From positions 10,916,125 to 10,980,124 of the forward strand of contig OU744448.1 of the NCBI GenBank assembly GCA_916610825.1: 64,000 bases of DNA, in the 5' to 3' direction. This document shows positions 26,101-36,100 of the stretch, in pieces. Position 1 is the first letter of the stretch; each line of letters starts with the position of its first letter. A model generated the notes under the pieces. The model had not been told where the DNA came from. It made no database searches and saw nothing but the letters and a program-made list of their open reading frames with translations. Source of the DNA: Haliclystus octoradiatus (taxonomy: Eukaryota > Cnidaria > Staurozoa > Stauromedusae > Haliclystidae). The position numbers and the translations under genes are program-made.

Positions 26101-27710
26101 GATAATGTGGTTGGAAAGTCTACATGTACAATTTTAAGTTGTTTACACACATCTAAAGACAGATAAAGACCGGTCACATCATAACATATAACGACTGTAG
26201 TATTTACGCTATTACCATTTAAATCGAAAGTTAATTTGATTGTCCCGGCCTGAACTAAAGCGCGATTATCGACGCCAACGTAATTATGTGGACTGAACGG
26301 AGCCAACGTGCTATCGAATTTGCCTATTGATTTCAGAAAGTCAAGACCTGCAACGGTTCCTTGAGCACCTGTGTCGCAGACAGCAGGGAAACGACCTAAC
26401 AGTTTATTGTCTTCCCTAACATCGACATCAATTGTCGGTAATTTGCCACCATTGGAAGCTTGCATCGATTTAATAACTGATGTGCTCACGGTTTTGGTTT
26501 TCTCTAAGGACTTTAAACGTTTACGGCAAACTTTTGAGTAATGCCCTTTGAGGCCACAGTGGTCACATGTCACGTTTGCGGCAGGGCAGACTGATGTAAA
26601 ATGCTTAACATAGCCGCACTTAGAACAAGGGCTTACTGAATTACTTGACTTGGAAGCAGAGTTACTGTCGTCATGCTTCGTTTTCTGTTGACGTTTATTA
26701 TGATTTTTCTTAGCTTTGGTAGATTGTACATTACCAATTGTGCTATGTGTGGCGTGGGCTTGTTGACCTAGGGTACTAACAGTGGAAGAAGCGGCTTCTT
26801 CGGTTTGTAAAAATTTGAGAGTGTCCTCTAGGTTTAGCGGGGGAGATTTTGCGATAACTTTGCGTTTTAAATTTTCATCCCTTAAACCTAGTACTAGAAC
26901 AGCGGTCCGCAGTGCTTCTGGAGTCACTGCATCTACATTAGCATAGTCACTTTTCTCCATTAAATACGTGTAATATTGATCAATTAACTGGTTTGAGCCT
27001 TGAGTGACTGTGAGAAAGCTTTGCCAGTCGAGGTTAGAGTTGCGCTTAGATCTTAAGTGATCGGTTATCTTTTTCAGTATTAACTTAAGGGAGTCCGTCG
27101 TTGAACGTTCGATTTTGATGACGCGGCGTACCATGTTCAGAAATGCTGGGGAACACAGACCCCAAAAGGTAGCAATTTGCCTATCATGAGGCTGGGCGTC
27201 TAAATCAATAATCGCGATATAATTCAAAAATACCTCCTGCCAATCCAGGAACTGCTTTAGGTTGATGTCTGCATCTAATGTTGGTGGTGTCTTTATGACA
27301 GGTCGGGCAGAGGTCTGAACGTTGACTTGCTGAGACGTGCTTTCTCGGTTTTCTGGATCAGTGGTGCTTGTGACTACGGTTTTCGGCACAACGGCCGTAA
27401 CGGCACGCACTTGTCTCTCGAGGTCATAAAAACTGTTTTCTAATTCAACCAATTGTGGCTCTTCCGGGTCTTCTGCTCCATCTTTGATGGGTTCTTGTAC
27501 CAACACGGCCAAATGTGACGCCACATAGCGTTCCAGCGCATCGTGAGCGCGTTTCGTTGTGATCGTCAAATTTTCCCTATCACTTTCAGTTCGTTCTGCT
27601 ACTTCTGTACTGGTGAAACTGGTGAGGGATGCCACCAGACGATCTAAGGCTCTTGTCAAATGTCCTTTAAGGCCTGATCGACTGTTTTTCAATAATTTAA
27701 CATCAGCCAT
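23130..27710 (-). CDS. Gag-pol polyprotein of the intact Gypsy element
   Basis: One frame of 1526 residues without stop or shift. Gag occupies the first 360 or so residues. Two CCHC knuckles follow (CSKCGYVKHFTSVC and CDHCGLKGHYSKVC, about 360-398). Protease shows CDTGAQGT near 445. The reverse transcriptase runs through LCVDLTKLNK and LLDAKCGYWQLPL, with VVDDTLID near 784 in place of the usual YVDD. RNase H has QTDASKTKGLG near 934. Integrase has a zinc motif (HASHQG, then CSPCQHY) near 1190 and a D,D,E core at ADLF (about 1250), RSDGGPQF (about 1304) and HAEAAVKAL (about 1339). It ends in a basic tail. Gag and pol in one frame without a frameshift is seen in some Gypsy lineages. The start ATG is 74 bp inside the 5' LTR. 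The VDD change is the only catalytic oddity seen. Confidence 0.93.
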   Translation of the reverse strand: MADVKLLKNSRSGLKGHLTRALDRLVASLTSFTSTEVAERTESDRENLTITTKRAHDALERYVASHLAVLVQEPIKDGAEDPEEPQLVELENSFYDLERQVRAVTAVVPKTVVTSTTDPENRESTSQQVNVQTSARPVIKTPPTLDADINLKQFLDWQEVFLNYIAIIDLDAQPHDRQIATFWGLCSPAFLNMVRRVIKIERSTTDSLKLILKKITDHLRSKRNSNLDWQSFLTVTQGSNQLIDQYYTYLMEKSDYANVDAVTPEALRTAVLVLGLRDENLKRKVIAKSPPLNLEDTLKFLQTEEAASSTVSTLGQQAHATHSTIGNVQSTKAKKNHNKRQQKTKHDDSNSASKSSNSVSPCSKCGYVKHFTSVCPAANVTCDHCGLKGHYSKVCRKRLKSLEKTKTVSTSVIKSMQASNGGKLPTIDVDVREDNKLLGRFPAVCDTGAQGTVAGLDFLKSIGKFDSTLAPFSPHNYVGVDNRALVQAGTIKLTFDLNGNSVNTTVVICYDVTGLYLSLDVCKQLKIVHVDFPTTLSERHLSSVINTNPQNVVTVNKSSSPPKSVFNETARKQWIDSLSSNPTQQQREDDFKKLKQIYSQVFCDTDDVLPPMSGVGDAMKIELIEDHKPFAVHTARQIPFVYRDKAKSEIDRLQKMGVITPVGDTPVEWCHPLVVVGKPNGGVRLCVDLTKLNKQVKRTLHPATTPADAVKNIDLHSKYFTLLDAKCGYWQLPLDEDAQKLTTFITPWGRFKFLRAPMGFISSGDSYNLRCDQALEGISNVNKVVDDTLIDGDSYKTLVDRTCTVLERFVRHGITLNAEKCKFAQKTVDFVGYVIKPGGYSADPRKVEAISNFPSPTNRTELRSFLGLVNQLGMFTPSISSTAAPLRDLLSVKNEFLWLNTHEMAFNSLKEAMTSPPILSLFDPTAETVLQTDASKTKGLGYALMQKQQNEWKLIQCGSRFLQPCENRYAIIELEALAIVWATKKCHIYLAGLPTYTVLVDHKPLLPIFNNYTLDAVENHKLQSYKNKLSNYQFQVVWTKGSAHIIPDALSRAPVNDPSLDDEIENDTSLACMSFTLKVAACSITAENTDDEAAATLNDSKQSNVRQPLPDPIITDLQNVARNDADYQSLITCVENNFAGNSANQPYVLAYKKIWPELSTIDGLVLYGRRIVIPSKARQSVIARLHASHQGIVKTKRRARQTVYWPGINNDIVSSIEACSPCQHYRPSNQKEPLISDKLPSRIFESVSADLFQLNQKYYLVYVDRLSGFPFISEWNSDPSSSQVISVLKSHFSKTGVPSRFRSDGGPQFKSELFTNFLTRWGVNWSPSSPYHPQSNGHAEAAVKALKHLLAKCDNGDIKSESFLQGLLEYRNTPRSEGRSPSEWVYGHPLRSLVPAHYTSFSRSWQTSAKEIDSKLLRNKEATTKNYNKGSKVLKSIPVGSHVLLQHPQSKRWIEDGIVVSKNDRDYRIRLPSGKLKWRNRVFLHVAPDTSSDDIAEPDVSDQVQSDDTPRYPTRSRRPPDYYGRK

Positions 27711-27759
27711 CGTGACGCAATAAAATTAAACTCTTTGAATAACGTAAAATATTACTGTC

Positions 27760-27783
27760 CAAATAACAGGATCAACTGCGCCA
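27760..27783 (-). other. Putative tRNA primer-binding site
   Basis: On the minus strand TGGCGCAGTTGATCC begins at the first base after the 5' LTR. TGG is the usual start, pairing with tRNA CCA. I could not assign the tRNA. Confidence 0.65.
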
Positions 27784-27969
27784 TGTAAGATACGAAGACA
27801 ATAGACGAATAAACACCCGTGTAGGTATATCCTGTTGATCTGAATCATGTATTTAATATTACGTACATACGACCTTCTACACTGGTCGTCACTAACACTC
27901 TGATTTAAAACTGCGCAATCATTTAGTTATAAATAACCTTACGCATGCGCATACGATAGATACATTACA
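27784..27969 (-). repeat. 5' LTR of the intact Gypsy element
   Basis: 186 bp, the same sequence as 22805-22990, with GACTT at its outer edge (27970-27974). Confidence 0.92.
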
Positions 27970-28646
27970 GACTTTGAATGTAATCTTTAATACTCGAACA
28001 TGCCATTCTCCAACGCATGGAATTTTGATATTTTATTAAAGTTATAACAACAGTTATATTATTGTAGTTGAATCTTTAGTAAGAAAATTAAAAAATTCAT
28101 CATTTTCAATACTTTTTCATCCCTGGGGAAAGGGAGATTTTTGAAAATGATTGCCTTCATACCCCAGGGGGTTACATTACTTTTGCATAGGTTGTTTTGC
28201 AAATCCAGGGGGTCACCCCCGGGAAAGCCACTGATACCCGCATAAGGCGTATAACCCGAGCCTTGAGCAGGGCAATTGAAAAATTTTGAATGAAGTTTTT
28301 CTCAACAAACAACAGCTTCGTATGAATGAGAAATACGAGTCAAGAAACGAGACGCATTCAGTTTTCATAATTGCGGACACTTTTGAAACTTCTGAACAGT
28401 ATTACAAATCCTGTGGGTTGTTTCCCAGGGGGTGATTTTCTGCTTTTGCAAAACAGAGAAATTCATGTATTCTATAATCTATGCTGAGACTGCACATGCG
28501 GAGTAGAAGGCTTATGACGTCAAAATGTCGCCAGGCGATATTGCCACATGTCGCCGAGAGAAAAAATGTAGTTCGAAAAATTTTAAACCTTTTTGATGTC
28601 GCCAGAGCGTTAAATGTCGCAAGCCAATCAAATAGCTGGTTATTTT

Positions 28647-28726
28647 TAGCCTGCATGCAGACTAAACCTATCTTAACGAAACTTACACACTTTTGTTAAG
28701 ATAGGTTTTAGTCTGCACGCAGGCTA
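28647..28726. mobile_element. 80 bp hairpin element with 8 bp target duplication
   Basis: Arms TAGCCTGCATGCAGAC...CCTATCTTAAC and its inverse (32 bp each, near perfect) around a loop of about 17 bp. The perfect direct repeat GTTATTTT flanks it (28639-28646 and 28727-28734). The ends match those of the 1120 bp element at 48180-49299, so this is a miniature member of that family. Confidence 0.85.
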
Positions 28727-29378
28727 GTTATTTTGAGATGATTCGAAATGAGACTAGAATGTCCAGACTTATGTCCCAAAATAAAAATTGAACGCCCTTT
28801 TCAAAATATTCAAACTTTCACATTTATTTCATTTGATTTATAGTACTTTGTAAAGTCATTGGGAAGAACATTTAATAATTTGCAGAATTGCAGACATACT
28901 CAAACAGATTCTGAACAGCTGAGAATTATTCATAACAACTTGAAACCCTTGAGCAATAAGTGGAATTTATCTTTCAAACTTTTCCTTTCACATTGTTCTC
29001 GCACAGCCCAATAAACATAAGCAATCTTCTTATAACAAAATATGCATAGTCCAATTCCTGGAAAATAATCAATTTGTAAACAAAACATTTGCTCACGGCC
29101 TTCCATAATATTAGTATTTAAATTGCCAACAAACGTTTTTTATCGTTGTTGAAGGCAGCCATATTTTGTTTAATTGGACTACGGCGCTCTAAAAGTCGAA
29201 ATAATTTTCATTTGTGTGGAAATCACTAACGTTTTTCGATTGATATTCTCGCTCGAAAATTGTCTCTGCGCGCGACATTTTTGGTGCAGTGAAATGGAAA
29301 AACTGGCTTTAAATAGAATGTACTAGTGATCACTCCATTGTTTGATAACAGAAATACAGTTACAGTTCACTCTTTACT

Positions 29379-29384
29379 CACGTG
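29379..29384 (+). promoter_or_regulatory. E-box CACGTG in shared CTCACGTGAC
   Basis: CTCACGTGAC lies 122 bp upstream of the splice donor of the non-coding first exon. The same 10-mer lies 74 bp upstream of the matching donor of the next paralogue (41702). CACGTGAC is a typical bHLH-ZIP site (USF/MITF/TFE type). Conservation between two otherwise diverged upstream regions supports a promoter role. Confidence 0.5.
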
Positions 29385-29498
29385 ACCATTTCTATCGTAT
29401 TTCAGCGTAAACGCAACCGCTATTTTGGGTAAGACTTCTTCTGATACAGTCTTCTGTTTATGCGCTTGGAATCGAAGCATTGAAAGGGGCATACCTAT

Positions 29499-29602
29499 CA
29501 GTAAGTACACCCATGATATATTTTATTGCAAATCAGTAAGTACACCCATGATATATTTTATTGCAAATCAGTAAGTACACCCATGATATATTTTATTGCA
29601 AC
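29499..29602 (+). repeat. 35 bp tandem repeat triplicating a splice donor
   Basis: Three near-perfect copies of a 35 bp unit containing CAGTAAGTACACCCATGATA put GTAAGT donors at 29501, 29536 and 29571. The matching region of the downstream paralogue has one (GTAAGTACACGCATG at 41776). The first donor ends a non-coding exon with a shared word (CATTGAAAGGGGCAT here, CATTAAAAGGGAGAGGCAT there). A likely partner acceptor is at 30132-30133, ahead of the coding exon. Confidence 0.7.
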
Positions 29603-30186
29603 TATTAAAATTATTATGCATAGCTACTCTACTGCGACAGAGAATTTGAAAACAGGGACAGGACATGAATGGCAAATGTCTGACCATATTAACATGCCTG
29701 TCATTCTTGGTCTTTCGCGTTGGAACGTCGTAACCGGTGCATTTCTCCTATTTTATTTGTTGAGTTTCAACGATTTCATTTTGTAAAGTGATTCGACTTA
29801 CCGGTCATATATATTCGTATTGCTTTTTACTCAACTCCTCTTGAATGGAAACGTTTCTCTGTATTGATGATTTATATTGACAGTTTATAGTTTGATAGTG
29901 TTGGCAGGAACGTTACAGCTTATTACAACCAACATGTACCTACGTCTACGGTCTGGCTACAGTTTCGATTCGTAATCGATCTTTGTCACCTATTTATCAT
30001 TGCATAGGTGTCATTAGTTTTGACTTTTTGCCATTATGTTATGTGGTTCTAGTTATACTCAAAGAATACTATCAAGTCATATATAGGTATATGTATATCC
30101 GTATAAGTTTTACGACGTTTGTTTAGGCTACAGATACTCATACTGCTAACAAATTTGAATAACTGCACGTAATCCTCAAAAGAAAA

Positions 30187-33100
30187 ATGGATCAACAGAA
30201 GCAGCCACAAGGCAATGATCAAGGTGAGAATTCAGAAACGCATGATTAAAGTCTTGACTTTCATTCATGGGGATCACTTGGACCAAAGAAGTCTGGATTA
30301 TTTATTCTGTTTCTTTGTGAATCTCCAGACAACTTATTGTTTGTAACTATTGTCAAGAACAAAGTCAAACGGCTGGATTAGACAATGTGAACAATGTCAA
30401 CCTCATCTCAGCGTCAGCGAGACGGTGTCGTCTCAGCCTTTGACTTTAAAGGAGCAAAAATGACCGGCAGGCGCCAAGCACTTAGGATCACGTGCACGCT
30501 TATTGTTTATAACACAATGTTCATTGTTGACATGAATTTTATTACAAGTTAGGCCTGCGTATAACAATTGTTTCAAAGCGAGACGGTTGAATTACGCTAA
30601 GCATAAATTCAACTTGTACTCGCAGCGGTCGCCGGTCAATTTTGCCCCTTTAATTTCGAAGTTTTTCTTTGGCCTCGAGTTACGTATCTGGAGTATAGAC
30701 TATTTTTCATCTATAATTTTTGGCATCTATTGTCATACTATTATTATTTCTTTAACATATTCTAATTGTAGACCATCATTTGATGTATTAATTTATTTTC
30801 AATAGGGCTCCCCCCACCGGGATACAATGTTAGCCAACAACAATTTGGTTATCCACAACAACAGGGCTATGTCAATCCGCAACAACAACAAGCTGGTTAT
30901 CCACAACAAGGTGTTATTATGCAAGCACCAGGATCGTATCCACTAGGAACAGTAATGGCACAACCTGCTTATGTAAGTAAAATGAACACAGGAAAAATGG
31001 AGCATTGGTTTTCCTTTCTGGATGGAACCAAGATAGTCTAACTCAGATTTGTGTTTTTGATAGTTTTAAACAGGCCATAATATTATCTTACCTTTGTGAA
31101 AATCAACCAAATAAAATGTATTTAACATCCTCAAGTATTGAATAATTCAAATTTAAAAACAATGTCTTCGTCCGACATAAATAACATCCTCAAAAATCTA
31201 GTCAGCACAACATTTGAATATATATATTATACCCATTTGGTAGTGCACTCTTATCTGTAACACATGATCTACAAAATGTGTTCCTTAAAGGGAACTACAG
31301 ATCAAGCAATGTGTCTTATAAGACAAATTGCTACAAAGATATTGATATAATTATCTCATAATGTAATTGGAATATCGTAAGATATGAATACAGTAACAAG
31401 TCAGTTGTTGCTCATCATCATCATCATCATTTAATTTATTTAGACTCGAAAATCTACTACCGTAATAGGTAGTTGTAAAAAAAAGACACATTTTACAATC
31501 TCGAGATTAAAAAAAAACTATACTAAACTTATACAGGCATATGGGAGAGGATTGAATGATGATGATGATGATGATGAATATCGTAAGATATGAATACAGT
31601 AACAAGTCAGTTGTTGTTCAGATGCATGCTAATAAGAGACTGATTCATAGACTGATATGACATCACAATAATACTATTACCTATTCTATCTATATCACAG
31701 GTTATAACGACCAGATACGGCACTGAAAGTCGAATTCATTGTATTTTCGAATTCAATTGTTCTCGGCGGCCATTATGTTTGTTGCCTCTCGATGACCTAG
31801 CTGCAGTTACGCGCTAAAATCGCAACGGAAAACACGATAAATTTGCACCTATTTTAAGGGCAAATTACATGTTTCTTTTGCGCCCAATTTTCATGCTAAA
31901 GGAAATTTTCATGCTTCTTCTTGGGTCGATGGAGATTATCTCAGCCAATTGCCCCCATCTTTTTGTAACCATATGCTGTACTCTTACAAATTCTCCTATT
32001 TTTAGCTTCCCTAGATGCTTGGCATTTTGCTTTTGCTTTTTCCCATATGGTTTCTGCTTTTGGATGTCAGCGGTAAACATGTTTGGGTTGATTGGTAACC
32101 TGGTTCTCATAGGCTTTCCAAATAGATGTTCGGCTGGGCTAAGACCATCAGATCTTGGTGAGTTTCTGTACTCAATCAGTGCTTTGTAAAACTCTTGGTT
32201 CTTTAGGCGACCGTTGGTAGTGATTTTGGCGACAATGGCTTTCATTGCCTTAACGGCAGCTTCTGCATATCCGTTTGCCTCATGGTGGTAGGGCGATGAC
32301 GGGCCATGTGCCACTCCCCAATCTTTACAGGAGGCATCAAAATTGTGACCGGGACGCCCATTGAACAGAACCAACCCATAAATATGTCTACGACCTCGTT
32401 TGTGTCCACTCCTTTACCACAATTGACTACCAATGGTCATCCGCTCTATTTGCCTGTGATAACCTTAAAATCCTGGCCATACTGTGAAAACAGATCTGCT
32501 GCAATCGATTCTTCTGGTCGAGTAGGTTGGATGTCTTGGCAGAGTGGCTCTTTTTGTTGACTTGGTAATCGTTCAGCGCAGACGGAGCACTGCTGAATCA
32601 AGTGGGTAATTTCATTTGTTATCCCAGGCCAAAAGAGACATTGTCTGGCTCTTGCTAGGGTTCTTGTTAATCCCAGGTATGGAGCATGTAGCTCTTGCAA
32701 AATTCTTTTTCTCTCGTTGGTTGGTATAATTATGCGGTCTTTGTAAAGCACAATTTTATCATCAAGGAGTGAGAGGTCGTTTTTCAAGCTCCAGTACGGA
32801 TAAAATTCCAGGTCAGTTAATGTTTGGAGCACGGGAAACCATACTTTACTGTCTTGTGCAGTTTACGGAGAGCGGAGTCTGACGCACATGTTATGCCGAT
32901 GTGCTCCAATGTTGCATCTTTGACAATCGGTTGGCCGTCGGCAGTGTTGCCAATTGAGTTGATGTGGCAAATGTTTGTGAAATCTTGAAGATCTTGATCA
33001 AGTTCCACATCTTCCTCATTTGGGGAGGAAACTGGATGCCTGGAGAAAATGTCTACGACAGTATGCGCAGTGCCTTTTCGCCAGATAGCTGTTAACGCGT

Positions 33101-36100
33101 AGTTTGTCAACTTCTCCTTCAGTCTTACAATTCGTGCTGTTGATATCTGATCCAATGTCTTGTTATTCAGAATAGATACAAGAGGCTTGTGATCAACAAT
33201 CAGTTGAAAGGACGCTCCTTGCAGGAACATGTGACATTTTGGTACTGCCCAAACTACTGACGTTAATTCTATTTCGGTTGCTGAGTATCGTGTTTCAGCT
33301 TCAGTGGCGTATTTTGACCCGCACTGAAGTAGCTTCCAGGTGGAGTCTTCTTCTTCATTCCATAAGGCGTACCCGAGCTCTTTTGATCTGGCGGCGTCAG
33401 TTTCTAGCCTTACTCTTGATGACGGGGTGAATTGAGTGAGGATTCGTCGGCTGACCAGAGTTGCAATGATGTTGTTGAATGCTTCTTGATGGAATGTTTC
33501 CCAGGTGAATGCTGATGTAGGTGAAAGAAGAGCTCGCAAAGGCTGAGAAAGACAACAATGTTGTTGGAAAATGCCTCGAATTGTTATACAAGGCCACAAA
33601 ATGATCTCAGGTCAGTGCGACTTTTTGGAATCGGAAATTTTGACAATGCGTCGACAAAATCTGGATTGACTGTGTATCCTTCAGAGTTGATCACATATCC
33701 ACACCAGTTGGCTGACGATTGGGAAAAATGGATCTTCTTGTTGAGTGTGATACCAAATTGTTGACATCTTTCGATGATTGACTTTACTCTTTTGATATGA
33801 TCATCGAGGTTCTTGTCATATATGATGATGTCTTCAACCACCTGTTTTGAACGTTTCCAATCCCTGCTATGGCTTCATCACCGCGTCTGTTGTGCTCTTC
33901 ATCAGCGCTCACTAGACATATCACATTTCTTCTAAATCTGTAGAACCCCCAGGGTGTAATGAAGGTTGTTAATGGTCAAGATTCTTCAGATAAATCAACC
34001 TGCCAATAACCATGTCTGGCGTCAAGTGTTGTAAAGTATTTCATACCTTTAGGTATCTTTGCAATTACCTTGCAGGGCACTTTTGATGGGTACCCTGGCC
34101 GTTTCACATACTTGTTGAGTGATGTTAGGTCAACCATTATGCATGGTTTGCTACTATGTTTCTTTGGAACGACCACCATGGGGTGGATCCATGCTGGTGA
34201 CTCCCCGAGGGGTACCTTCTCAATGATGCCTTTTGTTTCCATACTGTGAAGTTGATCTTGGACTGTGTCTTGCCAGTGGTATGGAATGGAATATGCTTTG
34301 TACCGGCGACTAGGTATGGCATCATCAGTCAACTCAATTGTCATGCTTGGTCCTTCCATTGTTTTCAAAATCCCTTCGTCCTGAAATACATCTGGGAATT
34401 CTGCAATTAAGGAATCATTGTTGGGGTGGGATTGGTAATCTGAAATTATTGGGACTATCTTGGCCCCAGAGGTTGTAGGGGTTATCAATGAGACATTGTT
34501 TTCTTCCTTAACGGTGGCCAGGCTTTCGGTAAAAGTCCTAGAGCAATGCAACCTTTCTTGCTAAGTAGTGGTGCATTTGATTTGTCCACTACTTGAGCAT
34601 CAGCTTCATAATTTATGCCGGAATGTTCTATTTTGAGATGAATACATCCTAGTGTTCTCATGGGTACTGAATTCGCTGTGTATAGACATGCAGTAGATGT
34701 CTTCAAATTAAGAATGAGATCAGGTTTGAGTTGGTTTAGTGAATGCTGCACCACTATCAGGTAACCAACTTAGTTCTGATAAACCATGTTCATGAGTGGT
34801 GTCTAATTTCAATGTTGTCATGCCATTGTTCATGGAATTGATAAAAATGGCATTTGTTTGCTTTGCCTGCTCACTTGTAGCTTTAGAAAAACACACAGAT
34901 CTGTAGTGGCCCTTTTTCTCACTGAAGCCACACATGGTCTCCTTAGCAGGACATTTGCTTGGTTGATGCCAAGGGGATTTTCCACATTTCTTGCAAATAT
35001 TATTGTCTGTGGGATCTATGGACCCACTTGAGCTAGTCTGAGCTTTGCTAGTGGTGTCTTGTTGATCTTTCCATTTATTTTACGGAAAATTGATTTAACA
35101 TAAGACACTGTTGTGGATTGGTCTACTGCTAGCTTAGCTTTGGTGTTTTTCCCAGATTCATGAGCAGTATATATGGATAATGTTTTTTGCAATGTTAATG
35201 TAGCGAAATCTTCGGCTAGAACTTTTTGTTGTGTGTTGCTGTCTAGCAGACCGCAGATTAAACGGTCACGAATTCTTTCGTCACACAATATTTTGGGGAG
35301 ACCACTATTAACGTGACAAGTATTACATAACAAAGTGGGGGAGAACCCACAGCTTTCATCTAGCTGACAAAGGGCGGCATAATAAGCACAGCTCTATTGG
35401 TCTCGTGTGTGAAAGTCTTTTCTGTCTAGAAGGGGATTCCTTTTCTTTCTCGGGTAATCACCCAATTGTTTTATGATAGCCTCAATGTTATCTTCTTCAG
35501 AAATGTCTAGAACGCAGCCAGACCATAACTTCGACCATTCTTCGTGTAAACACGATCGCAGAATTCCTCTCCTGGCTATTAAGTTGCAATCGTTGGAAAG
35601 CCGTGTTGCAGCAGCGTATCCACTAAACCTTTCGTGCCAATCTCTGAAGTCGGCTAAGGTTATCGATGTCGTGCCTTCAAGATGTGGGACATCCATACGT
35701 TTTGCAGACCCTCATGCAGACTGTTCACTGTCTGGTTCTAGTTGAGTCTGTGACACGCGAGGTTTTACTGAGTTTTCTTTCATGATAGTTTGTAAAGTTA
35801 TTTGAAATGTTTTCTGTTGTTGTTCGAGTATTGTTTCCAACCATTCTGGTATATGTGGTGTTTCATTTACACTATTGTTTTCCCCTTGCATTCAGCGTCC
35901 TCAGAGTTTTGTTGTTCTTTGGTAGCGTTGAGCTCTGCCTGGAGGCTTTTACTTAACTTCTTTTCGGCAAGCAGGCGGCGATTTAACGTTTTCACCTTGT
36001 TTGAATGTTATCAACTGTGATAATCAGGTTTTAGAGGTAGGCCTATTGCCAATCACGGCCACATAGATTATAGTCATGATACAGTACTAACACCAAGCAC

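Larger units (their letters stand above)
22805..27969 (-). mobile_element. Apparently intact Ty3/Gypsy-type LTR retrotransposon
   Basis: A 5165 bp element with 186 bp LTRs at both ends that read identically by eye, ending TGTAA...TTACA. It is flanked by the perfect 5 bp duplication GACTT (22800-22804 and 27970-27974). A purine tract precedes the 3' LTR, a primer-site-like TGGCGC follows the 5' LTR directly, and one long gag-pol frame fills the inside. No env-like frame exists. Identical LTRs with an open frame point to a recent insertion, which landed in the spacer of an older inverted-repeat element. Confidence 0.93.
22507..28466. mobile_element. Inverted-repeat element interrupted by the Gypsy insertion
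   Basis: 22593-22798 and 28268-28466 are reverse complements over about 200 bp with few mismatches (for example GAATGCGTCTCGTTTC and GAAACGAGACGCATTC). A second pair (GGCTTTCCCGGGGGGTGACC near 22511 and its inverse near 28210) lies outside the long arm on the left but inside it on the right, so the arms are not simple mirror images. With the Gypsy element removed the spacer would be about 300 bp. No coding frame was found. Confidence 0.7.

Noticed and set aside
31413..31431. (TCA)n run as a plain microsatellite
   Set aside because: It is one end of the insertion bounded by 40 bp duplications, so it is explained by that element.
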